DNA from: Streptomyces sp. R302
Lineage (GTDB): Bacteria > Actinomycetota > Actinomycetes > Streptomycetales > Streptomycetaceae
Assembly: GCF_012927245.1 (NCBI RefSeq)
Contig: NZ_JABBGE010000009.1
Location: 124,001-188,000, forward strand
Length of the DNA stretch: 64,000 bases
Direction: 5' to 3'
The notes under the pieces are model-generated. The model did no database searches. It saw only the letters and a list, made by a program, of their open reading frames with translations, and was not told the DNA's origin. Made by a program: the position numbers and the translations under genes. Positions 51,267 through 59,683 of the stretch are shown piece by piece. How positions within the stretch are numbered: the first letter of the stretch is position 1; the number at the start of each line of letters is the position of its first letter.

Positions 51267-51470
51267 TCAGGCGGGAACGATGTTCTCCGCCGTCGGGCCC
51301 TTCTGGCCCTGCGCGATGTCGAAGGAGACCTTCTGCCCCTCCTGGAGCTCGCGGAAGCCCTGGGCGGCGATGTTCGAGTAGTGGGCGAACACGTCGGGGC
51401 CGCCACCCTCCTGCTCGATGAAGCCGAATCCCTTTTCCGCGTTGAACCACTTCACGGTGCCAGCAGCCAT
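51267..51470 (-). CDS. cold-shock protein (CspA family)
   Basis: The 67-residue OB-fold protein has the RNP motifs K-W-F-N-A-E-K-G-F-G-F-I and V-F-A-H-Y-S, and ends G-P-T-A-E-N-I. It binds single-stranded nucleic acid and acts as RNA chaperone. It has its own terminator and a long AT-richer 5' region. Codon use is strong, as for an abundant protein. Confidence 0.97.
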   Translation of the reverse strand: MAAGTVKWFNAEKGFGFIEQEGGGPDVFAHYSNIAAQGFRELQEGQKVSFDIAQGQKGPTAENIVPA

Positions 51471-51823
51471 GTCATATCTCCTTCGGGCAGTGCAGCGGAA
51501 TCCGCACTTTACGGATGCCGTGTCGCCGCGATGATTCCCTGCCCGGAAAAAGACCGGCATGCGAAACGCTTCCGTGCGACATGCGTACGGCGAAGCGTGC
51601 GAAATTTCGGGTACCAAAACTGCAACTGATTCGACAGTAGCACGCCGGGGCCGTCCGTGCGCGTTCCGCATTTTCTCGCGCGTGACGTCGGGAGAAATAC
51701 TCTCCGTGCCATCGATGAGAATCTCCACTGGCGGTGACAGGTATTTATTGATTTCCGAATGAGCCCCACCCGGGAGTCGCGGCGGCGGCGACGAAGCCCC
51801 AGGTCTGGCGTCCTGGCGTCGGG
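51471..51823. promoter_or_regulatory. long 5' leader and promoter region of the cold-shock gene
   Basis: No gene is seen in these 353 bp. The part upstream of csp (51471-51740) is notably richer in A/T than surrounding DNA, with GAAATTTC and runs of A/T. This is consistent with a long structured leader as in cold-shock mRNAs, or with a strong promoter. The left end of the GH74 gene (stop 51824) is convergent to nothing here, as both genes read leftward. Confidence 0.5.
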
Positions 51824-54448
51824 TCAGGACGGGTCGCCGTACTGGAGGCCGCGTCCGTTGGTGCCGACGTAGACACGGCCGTAGGTGTCGGGGTCGCCGG
51901 TGATGACGCCGACGCCGCCGATGCTGCCCCACTGGTGGGCGTCGTCGTTGACGCGGAGCCAGGTGGCGCCCTTGTCGGTGGAGCGGAAGACCCCGGTGAC
52001 GTCCTTGACGGTGCCGATCAGGTACAGGGCCTGGTAGGAGGCGCCCGGCGCGGCCTTGCCGAAGCCGAGGGCGGAGGCGGACTTCACCGTGCTGAGCGTG
52101 GTGAAGGTGCGGCCGCCGTCGGTGGAGTGCAGCAGCCCCTTGTCATGGCCGGCGATCCACAGGTCCCCGGCGACGCCGGGGACGGCCGTGAGCCGGCCGG
52201 CGGGCAGGTTGGTGGAGCGGGCGGTGAAGGTCGCGCCGCCGTCGGTGCTGGCGTGGAGCGTGCCGCCGGACAGGGAGTAGAAGGTCCTGGCCGAGGAGCG
52301 GTCGGCGACGACCACGGCGTCGTTGCCCAGGCCGCCGACCCTCGACCAGCTCGCGCCGTTGTCGGTCGAGCGGTACGGAGCCTGCCCGGACTGGGTCCAG
52401 ACGATGCTGGAGCCGTCCGCGGCGAGCGCGATGCGGCCGCTGTGGGCGCTGCCCACGGGCTCCGCCTTGAAGCCGTTCCAGCTCCTGCCGCCGTCGGTGG
52501 AGTAGGCGCCGTCCTGTGCGCCGCCCGTGCCGACGCGGACCATCATCGCGGGGTCGGACTGGGCGAAGTCGATGTCGGTGCTGTTGCTCATCATCGGGTT
52601 GCCCAGTCGCCCGGCGGGCACCTTGGTCAGGTCGTCGTGGCGGAAACCGCCCTGGTCACCCATGGCGGTGATGACGGCGGCGCCGCCGGGAGGAGCGATC
52701 GCGTCCATCAGGGCGGTCTCCTCGAGGCCTCGTGCGCCCATGCTCCAGTGGCTGGTGCCGCCGCTGTCGGAGGCATGGGCGTCCTTGCTGCGCAGGATGC
52801 CGTTGCCGGTGCCGTACAGCACGTGCCCGGAGTCGAAGGGGTCGATGGCCAGGGCGGTCATCCAGTGCCCGGTGTGGGTGCCGACGTAAGGGGCGGCGGA
52901 GGCGCTCCGCGCCGACTTGTCGGCCAGTGCCTTCCAGGTCGTACCGCCGTCGGTGCTCCGGTAGATCTCGTCCTCGGGCCACCAGCGGCCGAGGGTGGTG
53001 ACCATCACCGTGGAGGGCTTCCGCGGGTCGACGGCCAGACCGGAGAACCCGTAGGAGCCCCGGGACGGGGAGACGTTCTTCCACGCCCCGCGGGCCGGCG
53101 TGTGCTTCCACACCGAACCCGCCGTCACGCCGTTGGGTCCGAGGTTGTCGGTGTACGTCAGGTACAGCGAGCCGTCACCGGAGAGCACGCCGTGCTGCGG
53201 CAGCTGGCCGGTGGGCTGCCCGGAGACGGCCCGCCAGGTGCTGCCGCCGTCGGTGGAGCGGTACAGGGAGGTGGACTTGTCGGCGACGCCGACGTAGACC
53301 GTCTTGCTGCCGGCCGGGCCGTACGTCACGAAGGAGATGCCCGCGCCGCTGCTCGCCCCGTTCTTGACGGGGAACGAGGAGACCTGACTCCATGTCGCGC
53401 CGTGGTCGGTGCTGCGCCACAGGCCGTTCTTGCGGGTGCCGAGCAGCAGGGTGCCGTTGTCCGCGGGGTCGATCGCCAGCCGTTCGCCCGCCCCGCGGCC
53501 GTCCTCGTTGGCGCCCAGCTTGAAGGGCAGGTCGGTGCGCTTGAAGGTGCGGCCCCGGTCCGTGGAGCGCAGGAGCGCGCCGTTGCCCGCCCAGTTGTTG
53601 GTGTAGGTGCCCGTCGCGAGGTAGAGCCGCGCGGGGTCGACGGGGTCGGTGGCCAGCGAATCGACGCCCAGAAGGTTCCAGTCCTTCTCGCCGAGCCAGT
53701 CGGTCAGCGGGATCCACTGCTCGGCCGCGGTGTCCCAGCGGTAGGCGCCGCCCATGTCGGTGCGCGCGTACAGCAGGCCCTTCTCGCGCTGGTTGAACAC
53801 CAGCCCGGTGACGTAACCGCCGCCCACCACCTGGGCGTTCTTCCACGCGTACGGTCCGGTGCCGGCCGCCTGGGACTCGGCCGTCTTCACCAGCCGCCAC
53901 TGCTGGTTGGTGCTGCCCTTGCCGGGATACTGGATGACCACCGCGCCCTCGGCCGTGGACGCCCCGGAGACGTCCAGGACCTGGCCGCTCCTGCGGGAGG
54001 TGAAGGTGACGGCGTCGGAACCGCTCACCTGGTCGATCCGCCACTCCTGGGAGGCGGAGGAACTGTCGGTCTGCTGCTCCGCGACGGCCCTCTGGGCAGT
54101 CGAATTACCCGCTATGCCCAGCACTTTGCCGCTGTTGCGGTTCACCAGCTCGTAGTAGCCGTCCCCCGCGGGTCGCAGCTTCCACTGCTGGTTGGCGGTG
54201 TTCTGGTCGGTCCACTGCTGGATGCGGGTGCCGTCGGCGGTGGAGAAGGCGTTGACGTCCAGCGCCTTGCCGCTGCGTACGGAGATCAGCCGGTAGTAGG
54301 CATTGCCGTCGACCGTCGCGGCCTGCGAATCGTCCTGCACGAACAGGAGGTACGGCACGACGAGAGCGGGCGCTCCGAGCAGCAGTCCGGTCGCGGTCCA
54401 GCGACGGCGGTGACGCCCGCGGCGCCCACCGTTCGTGGGGTTCTTCAT
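51824..54448 (-). CDS. secreted GH74 xyloglucanase with N-terminal ricin-type lectin domain
   Basis: The 874-residue enzyme has a signal peptide with a long basic N-terminus. A RICIN/CBM13-like domain of three Q-x-W repeats (I-Q-Q-W, T-A-N-Q-Q-W; A-S-Q-E-W; T-N-Q-Q-W; residues ~45-190) follows, then a GH74 double beta-propeller rich in S-T-D-x-G-x-T-W/F (BNR) repeats. G-L-L-Y-A-R-T-D-M-G-G-A-Y-R-W-D at the start of the catalytic part contains the expected N-terminal catalytic Asp. It should cleave xyloglucan main chain. It lies 41 bp downstream of the GH10-GH62 gene, so one operon is likely. The AAGGAG is 13 bp from the ATG, a little far. Confidence 0.9.
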   Translation of the reverse strand: MKNPTNGGRRGRHRRRWTATGLLLGAPALVVPYLLFVQDDSQAATVDGNAYYRLISVRSGKALDVNAFSTADGTRIQQWTDQNTANQQWKLRPAGDGYYELVNRNSGKVLGIAGNSTAQRAVAEQQTDSSSASQEWRIDQVSGSDAVTFTSRRSGQVLDVSGASTAEGAVVIQYPGKGSTNQQWRLVKTAESQAAGTGPYAWKNAQVVGGGYVTGLVFNQREKGLLYARTDMGGAYRWDTAAEQWIPLTDWLGEKDWNLLGVDSLATDPVDPARLYLATGTYTNNWAGNGALLRSTDRGRTFKRTDLPFKLGANEDGRGAGERLAIDPADNGTLLLGTRKNGLWRSTDHGATWSQVSSFPVKNGASSGAGISFVTYGPAGSKTVYVGVADKSTSLYRSTDGGSTWRAVSGQPTGQLPQHGVLSGDGSLYLTYTDNLGPNGVTAGSVWKHTPARGAWKNVSPSRGSYGFSGLAVDPRKPSTVMVTTLGRWWPEDEIYRSTDGGTTWKALADKSARSASAAPYVGTHTGHWMTALAIDPFDSGHVLYGTGNGILRSKDAHASDSGGTSHWSMGARGLEETALMDAIAPPGGAAVITAMGDQGGFRHDDLTKVPAGRLGNPMMSNSTDIDFAQSDPAMMVRVGTGGAQDGAYSTDGGRSWNGFKAEPVGSAHSGRIALAADGSSIVWTQSGQAPYRSTDNGASWSRVGGLGNDAVVVADRSSARTFYSLSGGTLHASTDGGATFTARSTNLPAGRLTAVPGVAGDLWIAGHDKGLLHSTDGGRTFTTLSTVKSASALGFGKAAPGASYQALYLIGTVKDVTGVFRSTDKGATWLRVNDDAHQWGSIGGVGVITGDPDTYGRVYVGTNGRGLQYGDPS

Positions 54449-54489
54449 GGGGGGTTGTTTCTCCTTGCGTATCACGGTGGACCGGGCGG

Positions 54490-56853
54490 TCAGCGCTGCA
54501 GGGTGAGGACACCCGGCCGGTACGGCAGTCGGTCGTAGGGACCGCCCGCGGTGGGGGATTTGCCCTGGTAGAGGAACTGCAGGTTGCAGGGGTCGATGGT
54601 CATGGTCTGGTCGGCGCCGACGCGGATCAGGTCCCCGTGGCTGATGTCGTCGGTCCAGGTGGCACCGCTGTTCGCCTTGCCCGCGAAGGGGTTGCTCTCG
54701 GTGGCCGCCTGCGGGGTCCACGAGCCGCTCAGGCTGGTGGCCGTGAACGAGCGGAAGTAGCGCTGCTCGTTCGCACCCCGGGCTTCGACGATCATGAGGT
54801 ACTGGTTCCGGCCCTGGACCTTGTAGACCTGCGGCGCCTCGAACAGGTTCTTCGCCGTGTCGCTCATGACCGTCGTGTACGACGAGCCGAAGTTGCCGGG
54901 GAAGTTCCCGATCGGCATGCTCGCCCGGTAGATCTTGCCGTTGTCACCGGCGAAGAACAGGTACATGTTCCGGTCGTCGGCGATCAGGGTCTGGTCGATC
55001 GGGCCGGTGCCGGAGTCGGGGAGGCTCCCGGTGAACAGCGGCTGCGGCGCGGACCAGCCGTTGGGGTCGGTGGGGTCGCTCGACGTGCGGTAGATGAAGG
55101 GCCACGAGCCCCACTGGTACGCGAGGACCCAGATCTTCTTGGGCGCGAAGTAGAACAGCGTGGGCGCCACCGCGTTCTGGTTCATCCTGGTCTGCCCGGC
55201 CGCCGCCATGTCCGACCAGTTCGTGAAGGGGCTGAAGGCCATCGAGCCGTAGGAGGTTCCCGCCGCGCTCGACGCGTAGACCACGTGCTTGCCGTGGTGC
55301 GTCACATGGGTGAAGTCCTTCAGCGCGGCCCACCCGTTCGACGGCTGCGCGAGGGGACCGGTCGAACTCCACTTGTACGTCGACGGAAGAGCGCACGTAC
55401 CGCCGCCCGTCCCGGACGGGGCGGTCCACTTCTGGTTGCCGCCGGACCAGCAGGCGTGCAGCTGGATCCTGGTGCCGTTCGCGGTGGCCGCGCCGATGGC
55501 GTCGAGGCACAGCCCGGACTGGACACCGGTGATCGTGCCGTTGGTGTCGATGTTCCACTGCTGGTTGGTGCCGCCGTTGCAGTCCCAGACGACCACCGCG
55601 GTGCCGTTGGTGGTGCCCTTGCCCTTGGCGTCCAGGCACTTGTCGCCGTGGATCTTCAGCTGCTTGCCGGCGGTGTAGGTCCAACGCTGGTTGGCCTGTC
55701 CGCTGCAGGTCCACAGCTGCGCCTGGGTGCCGTTGGCGGTGGTGGAGGCGGGGATGTCGATACAGCGGCCGGACGCCGCGCCCTTGATCGGCCCCGTACC
55801 GGTACCGTCGGCCGGCTTGCTCGGGGTGGTACCCGAGCCGGAGCTGAGGGCGTTCATGACGGCGGTGTACGCGGGCTTGGGCTTGCCGTTGTTGTCGAAC
55901 AGCAGCGGGCTCTCGCCGCTGCGCCAGGAGTCGCTGTCACGGACGCCCCACACGGTGATGCCGGTGCACCGGGCCACGGACAGGCAGGCTTTGACCGCGT
56001 CGGCGTAGTGGGTGGGCGATGCCTGGGCGATGTCCAGCTCGGTGATCTGGACGTCGACGCCCAGGGCGGCGAAGTTGGCCAGGGTGGTCTTGAAGCCGGC
56101 CGGCGGGCCGTCCGCTCCGAAGTGGCTCTGGAACCCGACGCAGTCGATGGGGACGCCGCGGGACCTGAAGTCCTTGACCATTCTGTAGACGCCCTGGGTC
56201 TTGGCGTCCGACCAGTTCTCGATGTTGTAGTCGTTGTAACAGAGCTTGGCCGAGGGGTCGGCCGCACGGGCGGTGCGGAACGCTTCCTCGATGAAGCCGT
56301 TGCCCAGGACCTTCTGGAACACCGAGCTGCGGAGCCGGCCGCCGGGGCCGTCGGCGAACGCCTCGTTGACCACGTCCCAGGCGTAGATCCTGCCCTTGAA
56401 GTGGGTCATCGTGGCGGTGATGTGGCTGTTCATCACGCCGCGCAGCGTGTTCGCGTCGCCGATCGAGCTGACCCAGGCCGGGAGCTGCGAGTGCCAGACC
56501 GTGGTGTGGCCGCGCACGCGCTGGCCGTTCGCCTTCGCACGGTCGACGATCCGGTCGGCGCGGCCGAAGTCGAAGTTGCCGCGGGACGGCTGGACGGCGT
56601 CCCACTTCATCTCGTTCTCCGGGGTGATCATGCTGAACTCCCGGTCGGCGATCGCGGTGTACGCCGAGTCGCCGAGCCTGCCGGCGGCCACAGCGGTGCC
56701 GAAGTACCTGCCCGAGGGGGCCGCGTGCGTACCCAGGTTCGCGGCTCCGGCGGAGCTGGGGAGGAGCGTCACGACACCGGCCACCACGGCCGCGGCCGAC
56801 AGACCTACCGCCACTGTTCGGCGACGCCGGCTGAGCCGGTGCAGGCCCTTCAT
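54490..56853 (-). CDS. secreted bifunctional GH10 xylanase - CBM13 - GH62 arabinofuranosidase
   Basis: The 787-residue protein has a signal peptide and a GH10 xylanase (residues ~40-335; acid/base E164 in W-D-V-V-N-E-A, nucleophile E272 in I-T-E-L-D). A ricin-type CBM13 follows (~355-480; three Q-x-W repeats, with Cys pairs), then a GH62 alpha-L-arabinofuranosidase (~487-787; Y-K-W-S-S-T-G-P-L, N-P-F-A-G..S-G-A-T-W-T-D-D-I-S-H-G-D). One chain can thus cut the xylan backbone and remove arabinose side groups. GAGGAG is 5 bp upstream of the ATG. Fusion of all three modules is unusual. Confidence 0.93.
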   Translation of the reverse strand: MKGLHRLSRRRRTVAVGLSAAAVVAGVVTLLPSSAGAANLGTHAAPSGRYFGTAVAAGRLGDSAYTAIADREFSMITPENEMKWDAVQPSRGNFDFGRADRIVDRAKANGQRVRGHTTVWHSQLPAWVSSIGDANTLRGVMNSHITATMTHFKGRIYAWDVVNEAFADGPGGRLRSSVFQKVLGNGFIEEAFRTARAADPSAKLCYNDYNIENWSDAKTQGVYRMVKDFRSRGVPIDCVGFQSHFGADGPPAGFKTTLANFAALGVDVQITELDIAQASPTHYADAVKACLSVARCTGITVWGVRDSDSWRSGESPLLFDNNGKPKPAYTAVMNALSSGSGTTPSKPADGTGTGPIKGAASGRCIDIPASTTANGTQAQLWTCSGQANQRWTYTAGKQLKIHGDKCLDAKGKGTTNGTAVVVWDCNGGTNQQWNIDTNGTITGVQSGLCLDAIGAATANGTRIQLHACWSGGNQKWTAPSGTGGGTCALPSTYKWSSTGPLAQPSNGWAALKDFTHVTHHGKHVVYASSAAGTSYGSMAFSPFTNWSDMAAAGQTRMNQNAVAPTLFYFAPKKIWVLAYQWGSWPFIYRTSSDPTDPNGWSAPQPLFTGSLPDSGTGPIDQTLIADDRNMYLFFAGDNGKIYRASMPIGNFPGNFGSSYTTVMSDTAKNLFEAPQVYKVQGRNQYLMIVEARGANEQRYFRSFTATSLSGSWTPQAATESNPFAGKANSGATWTDDISHGDLIRVGADQTMTIDPCNLQFLYQGKSPTAGGPYDRLPYRPGVLTLQR

Positions 56854-57235
56854 GATTCTCCTCGGGGGGCGCGGGTCACCCTGGGTGCCGTGATCGTGGG
56901 GGCGTGTCGCGTCATGGGAGGGGCTTTCTTCCGGGGATGCGTCGACGGGGGATATCGGGGAACCCGCCACGCCGGCACGCCATGGTGAGCGGCGGGAAGA
57001 GCACCCCATGCATGGGAGGCCCCCGCACGCGCGGTCTCGTAACGGAAAAGTCGCGCCGTCCGGACGATTGCTCGGTGATGCATCTCGCGGGTGGAAAGCG
57101 TTATGCCGAGCCCCGCGGTCTGGTCGTCCCGGTGGAAAGGGCGCGCCGCCCCGATCACCAGTGAAGGTTTCCGGAGCGGCGGCAGCCGTCGATGCATGCG
57201 GATCGCAGCCGGATCACATGCTCAAGGAGCGGTGC
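56854..57235. promoter_or_regulatory. promoter region of the hemicellulase operon
   Basis: No gene is found in this 382-bp gap between the sigma-AbfB gene and the GH10-GH62 gene (both leftward). It must contain the hemicellulase promoter. Two 10-bp direct repeats of GGTGGAAAGS (57090-57099 and 57131-57140) lie about 40 bp apart and could be regulator binding sites. No CebR-type TGGGAGCGCTCCCA box is present. Confidence 0.5.
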
Positions 57236-58849
57236 TCAGGCCCAGGCCCTGCGCAGGATGAAGGAAGCCTGGCCGGCGAAGGCCCGAGTGCCGTCGGAGC
57301 CATCGAGCCAGACGCCACCGTCGCGGTGGCGGAGGACCGACCCGGGATAGTTGTGCGCGTGCAGGGTCACCGACCCGGCGACCGCCCCGGGGCGCGGACA
57401 GAAGGTCGCGTCCTCACGGAACAGCTCGCTGCCGTCGTCGCTGCTCAGCCGCAGCCTGAGGTAGTGGTGGCGGAGGTACCGGCCGTCGGCGGCGCGGAAG
57501 GTGACGCACCGCGTGTCGGCCAGGCCTCCGACGACGGTGAAGGTGACCCGCCGGCGTGTCTGCGTGCTGCTGGACGCGGAGACTCGGCCGAGCGTCGCGA
57601 AGTCGCCGGCATACGTGAGGTACAGGGCGGGGTGGTCCACGGACTCCAGCGACTGTGCGCCCAGCGGAACAGTGCCTGCGACGGCGGACGGACTCACCGG
57701 GGACGGTTCGGCCGACGTGGTGGTGCGCGACGGGATCGGCGTGGGAGTGCCGACCGTGGGCGCGGCGATGACGCCGGGCTCCCGATGCGCCGGTTCGGGC
57801 CAGGTCGCGTAGGTGGCGGTCCCGGCGATGAGCACCGCGCCGGCGGCGAGGCTCACCAGCGGATGAGCGGTCACCGCGTGGAGCGTACCGATCAGCGCAC
57901 TGTGCAGACCGCCTCCCGCAGTCGCCGTCGCTGCCGTCGCTGCCGTCGTCGTCGCTGCCGCCGTCGCCGTCGCCGTCGTCGCCGTCGCAGTGCCGGCGGC
58001 GACGTGTGCCGTGGCCAGCCCGGCGGCGCTCGCGGCCGTACTCGACAGCAGGCCCTTGGCGGCGAGCGCGGCGACGAGCCCGGCCGGTACGGCCAGCGTC
58101 GCGAGGCTGCGGAGCAGTAGTTCGGCCGGCACCCGGTCTGTCGTCGTCGCCATGCAGACCGGGCAGTCGCGGGTGTGCCGCGCGATCCGCTTGCGCCACA
58201 CCGATGCACGGAGACCGTCCCAGCCGACGATGGTCTCGTCCAACCGCGCACAGCGCGGGTCGGCCTCCAGGGCGGAGACGATCGTCCGGCTCAGTTCCAG
58301 CTGCTCGCGCATGCGTTGCAGGCGTACGCCGACGTGGGCGACAGTGAGCCCCGTCGCGGCGGCGATGTCGTCACGGCTCAGCAAGCCGGCGCATTCCTGC
58401 CACCACAGCGACAGCAGCACCCGATGGTCCGGGTCGAGCCACCGGCCGGCTTCGACGGCCTGACGGCGTTCGTCCGACACGTGCAGACGCAGGATCGTCA
58501 TGCCCTCGGGTTCGGCGCCGGCGTCCGGTATCTGGCGTGCCTCGTCGATGACCGTGGTCCGGCCGGCGAACGCGCGTTGCCGGTGCCAGTGGGTATTGAT
58601 CTGGCGCAGCGTGATCGCCACCAGCCAGGACCGGAAGCTCTCCGGGGCACGCAGAGCAGGCAGGTCGCGCACCACGCGCAGCAGGGTCTCCTGGACGACG
58701 TCGTCGACGTCGGCGTGTCCGCTCAGCGATCGCCCGACGATGTTGTAGAGCAAGGGCAGGTACGCGGCGATCAACTCCTCGCGCGCCCGATCGTCACCGG
58801 CCTGCGCCGCGACAACCAGCCCCGCGTGGTCCGCGTCCATGAGCCCCAT
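57236..58849 (-). CDS. ECF sigma factor fused to zinc anti-sigma motif, membrane segment and AbfB domain
   Basis: The 537-residue protein starts with an ECF sigma factor: sigma2 (~residues 20-95; V-D-D-V-V-Q-E-T-L-L-R-V-V-R-D and S-F-R-S-W-L-V-A-I) and sigma4 (~130-190; L-S-R-D-D-I-A-A-A-T-G-L-T-V-A-H-V-G-V-R-L). A zinc anti-sigma H-x3-C-x2-C follows at H225-C229-C232. One or two hydrophobic segments (~248-268 and ~331-349) come next, separated by an Ala/Thr linker, then a Pro/Thr/Ser spacer and an AbfB (CBM42-like) domain (~397-537; L-E-S-V-D-H-P-A-L-Y-L). The regulator probably carries its own anti-sigma and extracellular sugar sensor. The start at 58849 has GAGG upstream. Confidence 0.88.
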   Translation of the reverse strand: MGLMDADHAGLVVAAQAGDDRAREELIAAYLPLLYNIVGRSLSGHADVDDVVQETLLRVVRDLPALRAPESFRSWLVAITLRQINTHWHRQRAFAGRTTVIDEARQIPDAGAEPEGMTILRLHVSDERRQAVEAGRWLDPDHRVLLSLWWQECAGLLSRDDIAAATGLTVAHVGVRLQRMREQLELSRTIVSALEADPRCARLDETIVGWDGLRASVWRKRIARHTRDCPVCMATTTDRVPAELLLRSLATLAVPAGLVAALAAKGLLSSTAASAAGLATAHVAAGTATATTATATAAATTTAATAATATAGGGLHSALIGTLHAVTAHPLVSLAAGAVLIAGTATYATWPEPAHREPGVIAAPTVGTPTPIPSRTTTSAEPSPVSPSAVAGTVPLGAQSLESVDHPALYLTYAGDFATLGRVSASSSTQTRRRVTFTVVGGLADTRCVTFRAADGRYLRHHYLRLRLSSDDGSELFREDATFCPRPGAVAGSVTLHAHNYPGSVLRHRDGGVWLDGSDGTRAFAGQASFILRRAWA

Positions 58850-58854
58850 TCCCA

Positions 58855-58890
58855 CTTCCCTCAGGGGAGCGGTCTTCCCTCAGGGAAGCG
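58855..58890. promoter_or_regulatory. two 17-bp direct repeats at the sigma-AbfB 5' end
   Basis: CTTCCCTCAGGGGAGCG (58855-58871) and CTTCCCTCAGGGAAGCG (58874-58890) differ at one base and start 19 bp apart, about two helical turns. Each contains a TTCCCT-AGGG dyad. Position just upstream of the start codon suggests a regulator site or leader-structure element controlling the sigma gene. Confidence 0.6.
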
Positions 58891-59148
58891 ATCCGCCGAC
58901 TACGGCGCCTCACCTTAGCGTCGGCACCGTATGCGGCCAAAGCCCGTGCCCTGGCCCGACGGACCGGCCCGTGCCGACTTCGGGGGCCCGGCCCGGTACC
59001 GCGCGTGAGGACGGAAGCGAGGCGGTCGTTCACCGCTCGGCGCCCCACGGTGACACCGAGCGCATTCTGGTCGCGGGCGCGCGGGTGTGCTTCCGAGAGC
59101 CGGGGCACGCGGAGAGTACGGCAGCCTCGAAAGGTCTGGGCAACGACG

Positions 59149-59240
59149 AAGCCCCAGGTCGCTGACCTGGGGCTTTGCTGTGGAGCGGACGACGGGGACC
59201 GAACCCGCGCAATAAGCTTGGGAAGCACCCGGCACTTGGG
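59149..59240 (-). repeat. tRNA-Gly 3'-end-like repeat with terminator (attachment-site remnant), copy 1
   Basis: Read on the minus strand, 59184-59224 resembles the anticodon-to-acceptor 3' half of a tRNA-Gly (CCC): CTTCCCAAGCTT, T-loop GGGTTCG and CGTCCGCT. The tRNA 5' half is missing. A terminator hairpin (AAGCCCCAGGTC/GACCTGGGGCTT, 59149-59175) follows. By hand alignment about 81 of the 92 positions match copy 2 at 61788-61879. This looks like an attachment site left by an integrated element. Confidence 0.75.
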
Positions 59241-59683
59241 TAGGCGCACACCGCCTGTCGCGGTGCGCCGACCGGTGGGCGGCTCCAGGTCGTTGCCGCG
59301 ACGCGATCAGCGGCAGGCTCGGTCGCTGACGCGACAGGTCGCGGGCCTGGGCCGGCGGGGCTGCCGGACGACGCCGAGCGGTGCAACAGGCCCGGGGCTC
59401 CGCGCCCGACGGCCGTCTGGACCACCCGGAGCGCCGGGCCGCGCCGCTGCACCGGCTCGTCGACGCCGCCCGTCGGTGGCGAGTCCCCCCCGCCGGCTCG
59501 CCAAGGGCGCACGGGCCGACGCCGAGGAGACATGCCCGCCGACGGCCTTGCTGCGATACGCCTCGGGGGTGAACTCCGGGATGGGTCAGGGGTGTGACGG
59601 ATTCCCGTGTGCTTGGTGCGGTACGAGACTCGGAAAGGAAACTGATGGTGCCCGGGGCTCCGGGCGTCGGAATAGGGTGGCCT
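59241..59683. other. gene-poor region beyond the att-like repeat
   Basis: In these 443 bp I see no gene with family features, only overlapping frames of high GC. It may be decayed element sequence. It includes the promoter region of the esterase gene that starts at 59684. Confidence 0.5.
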
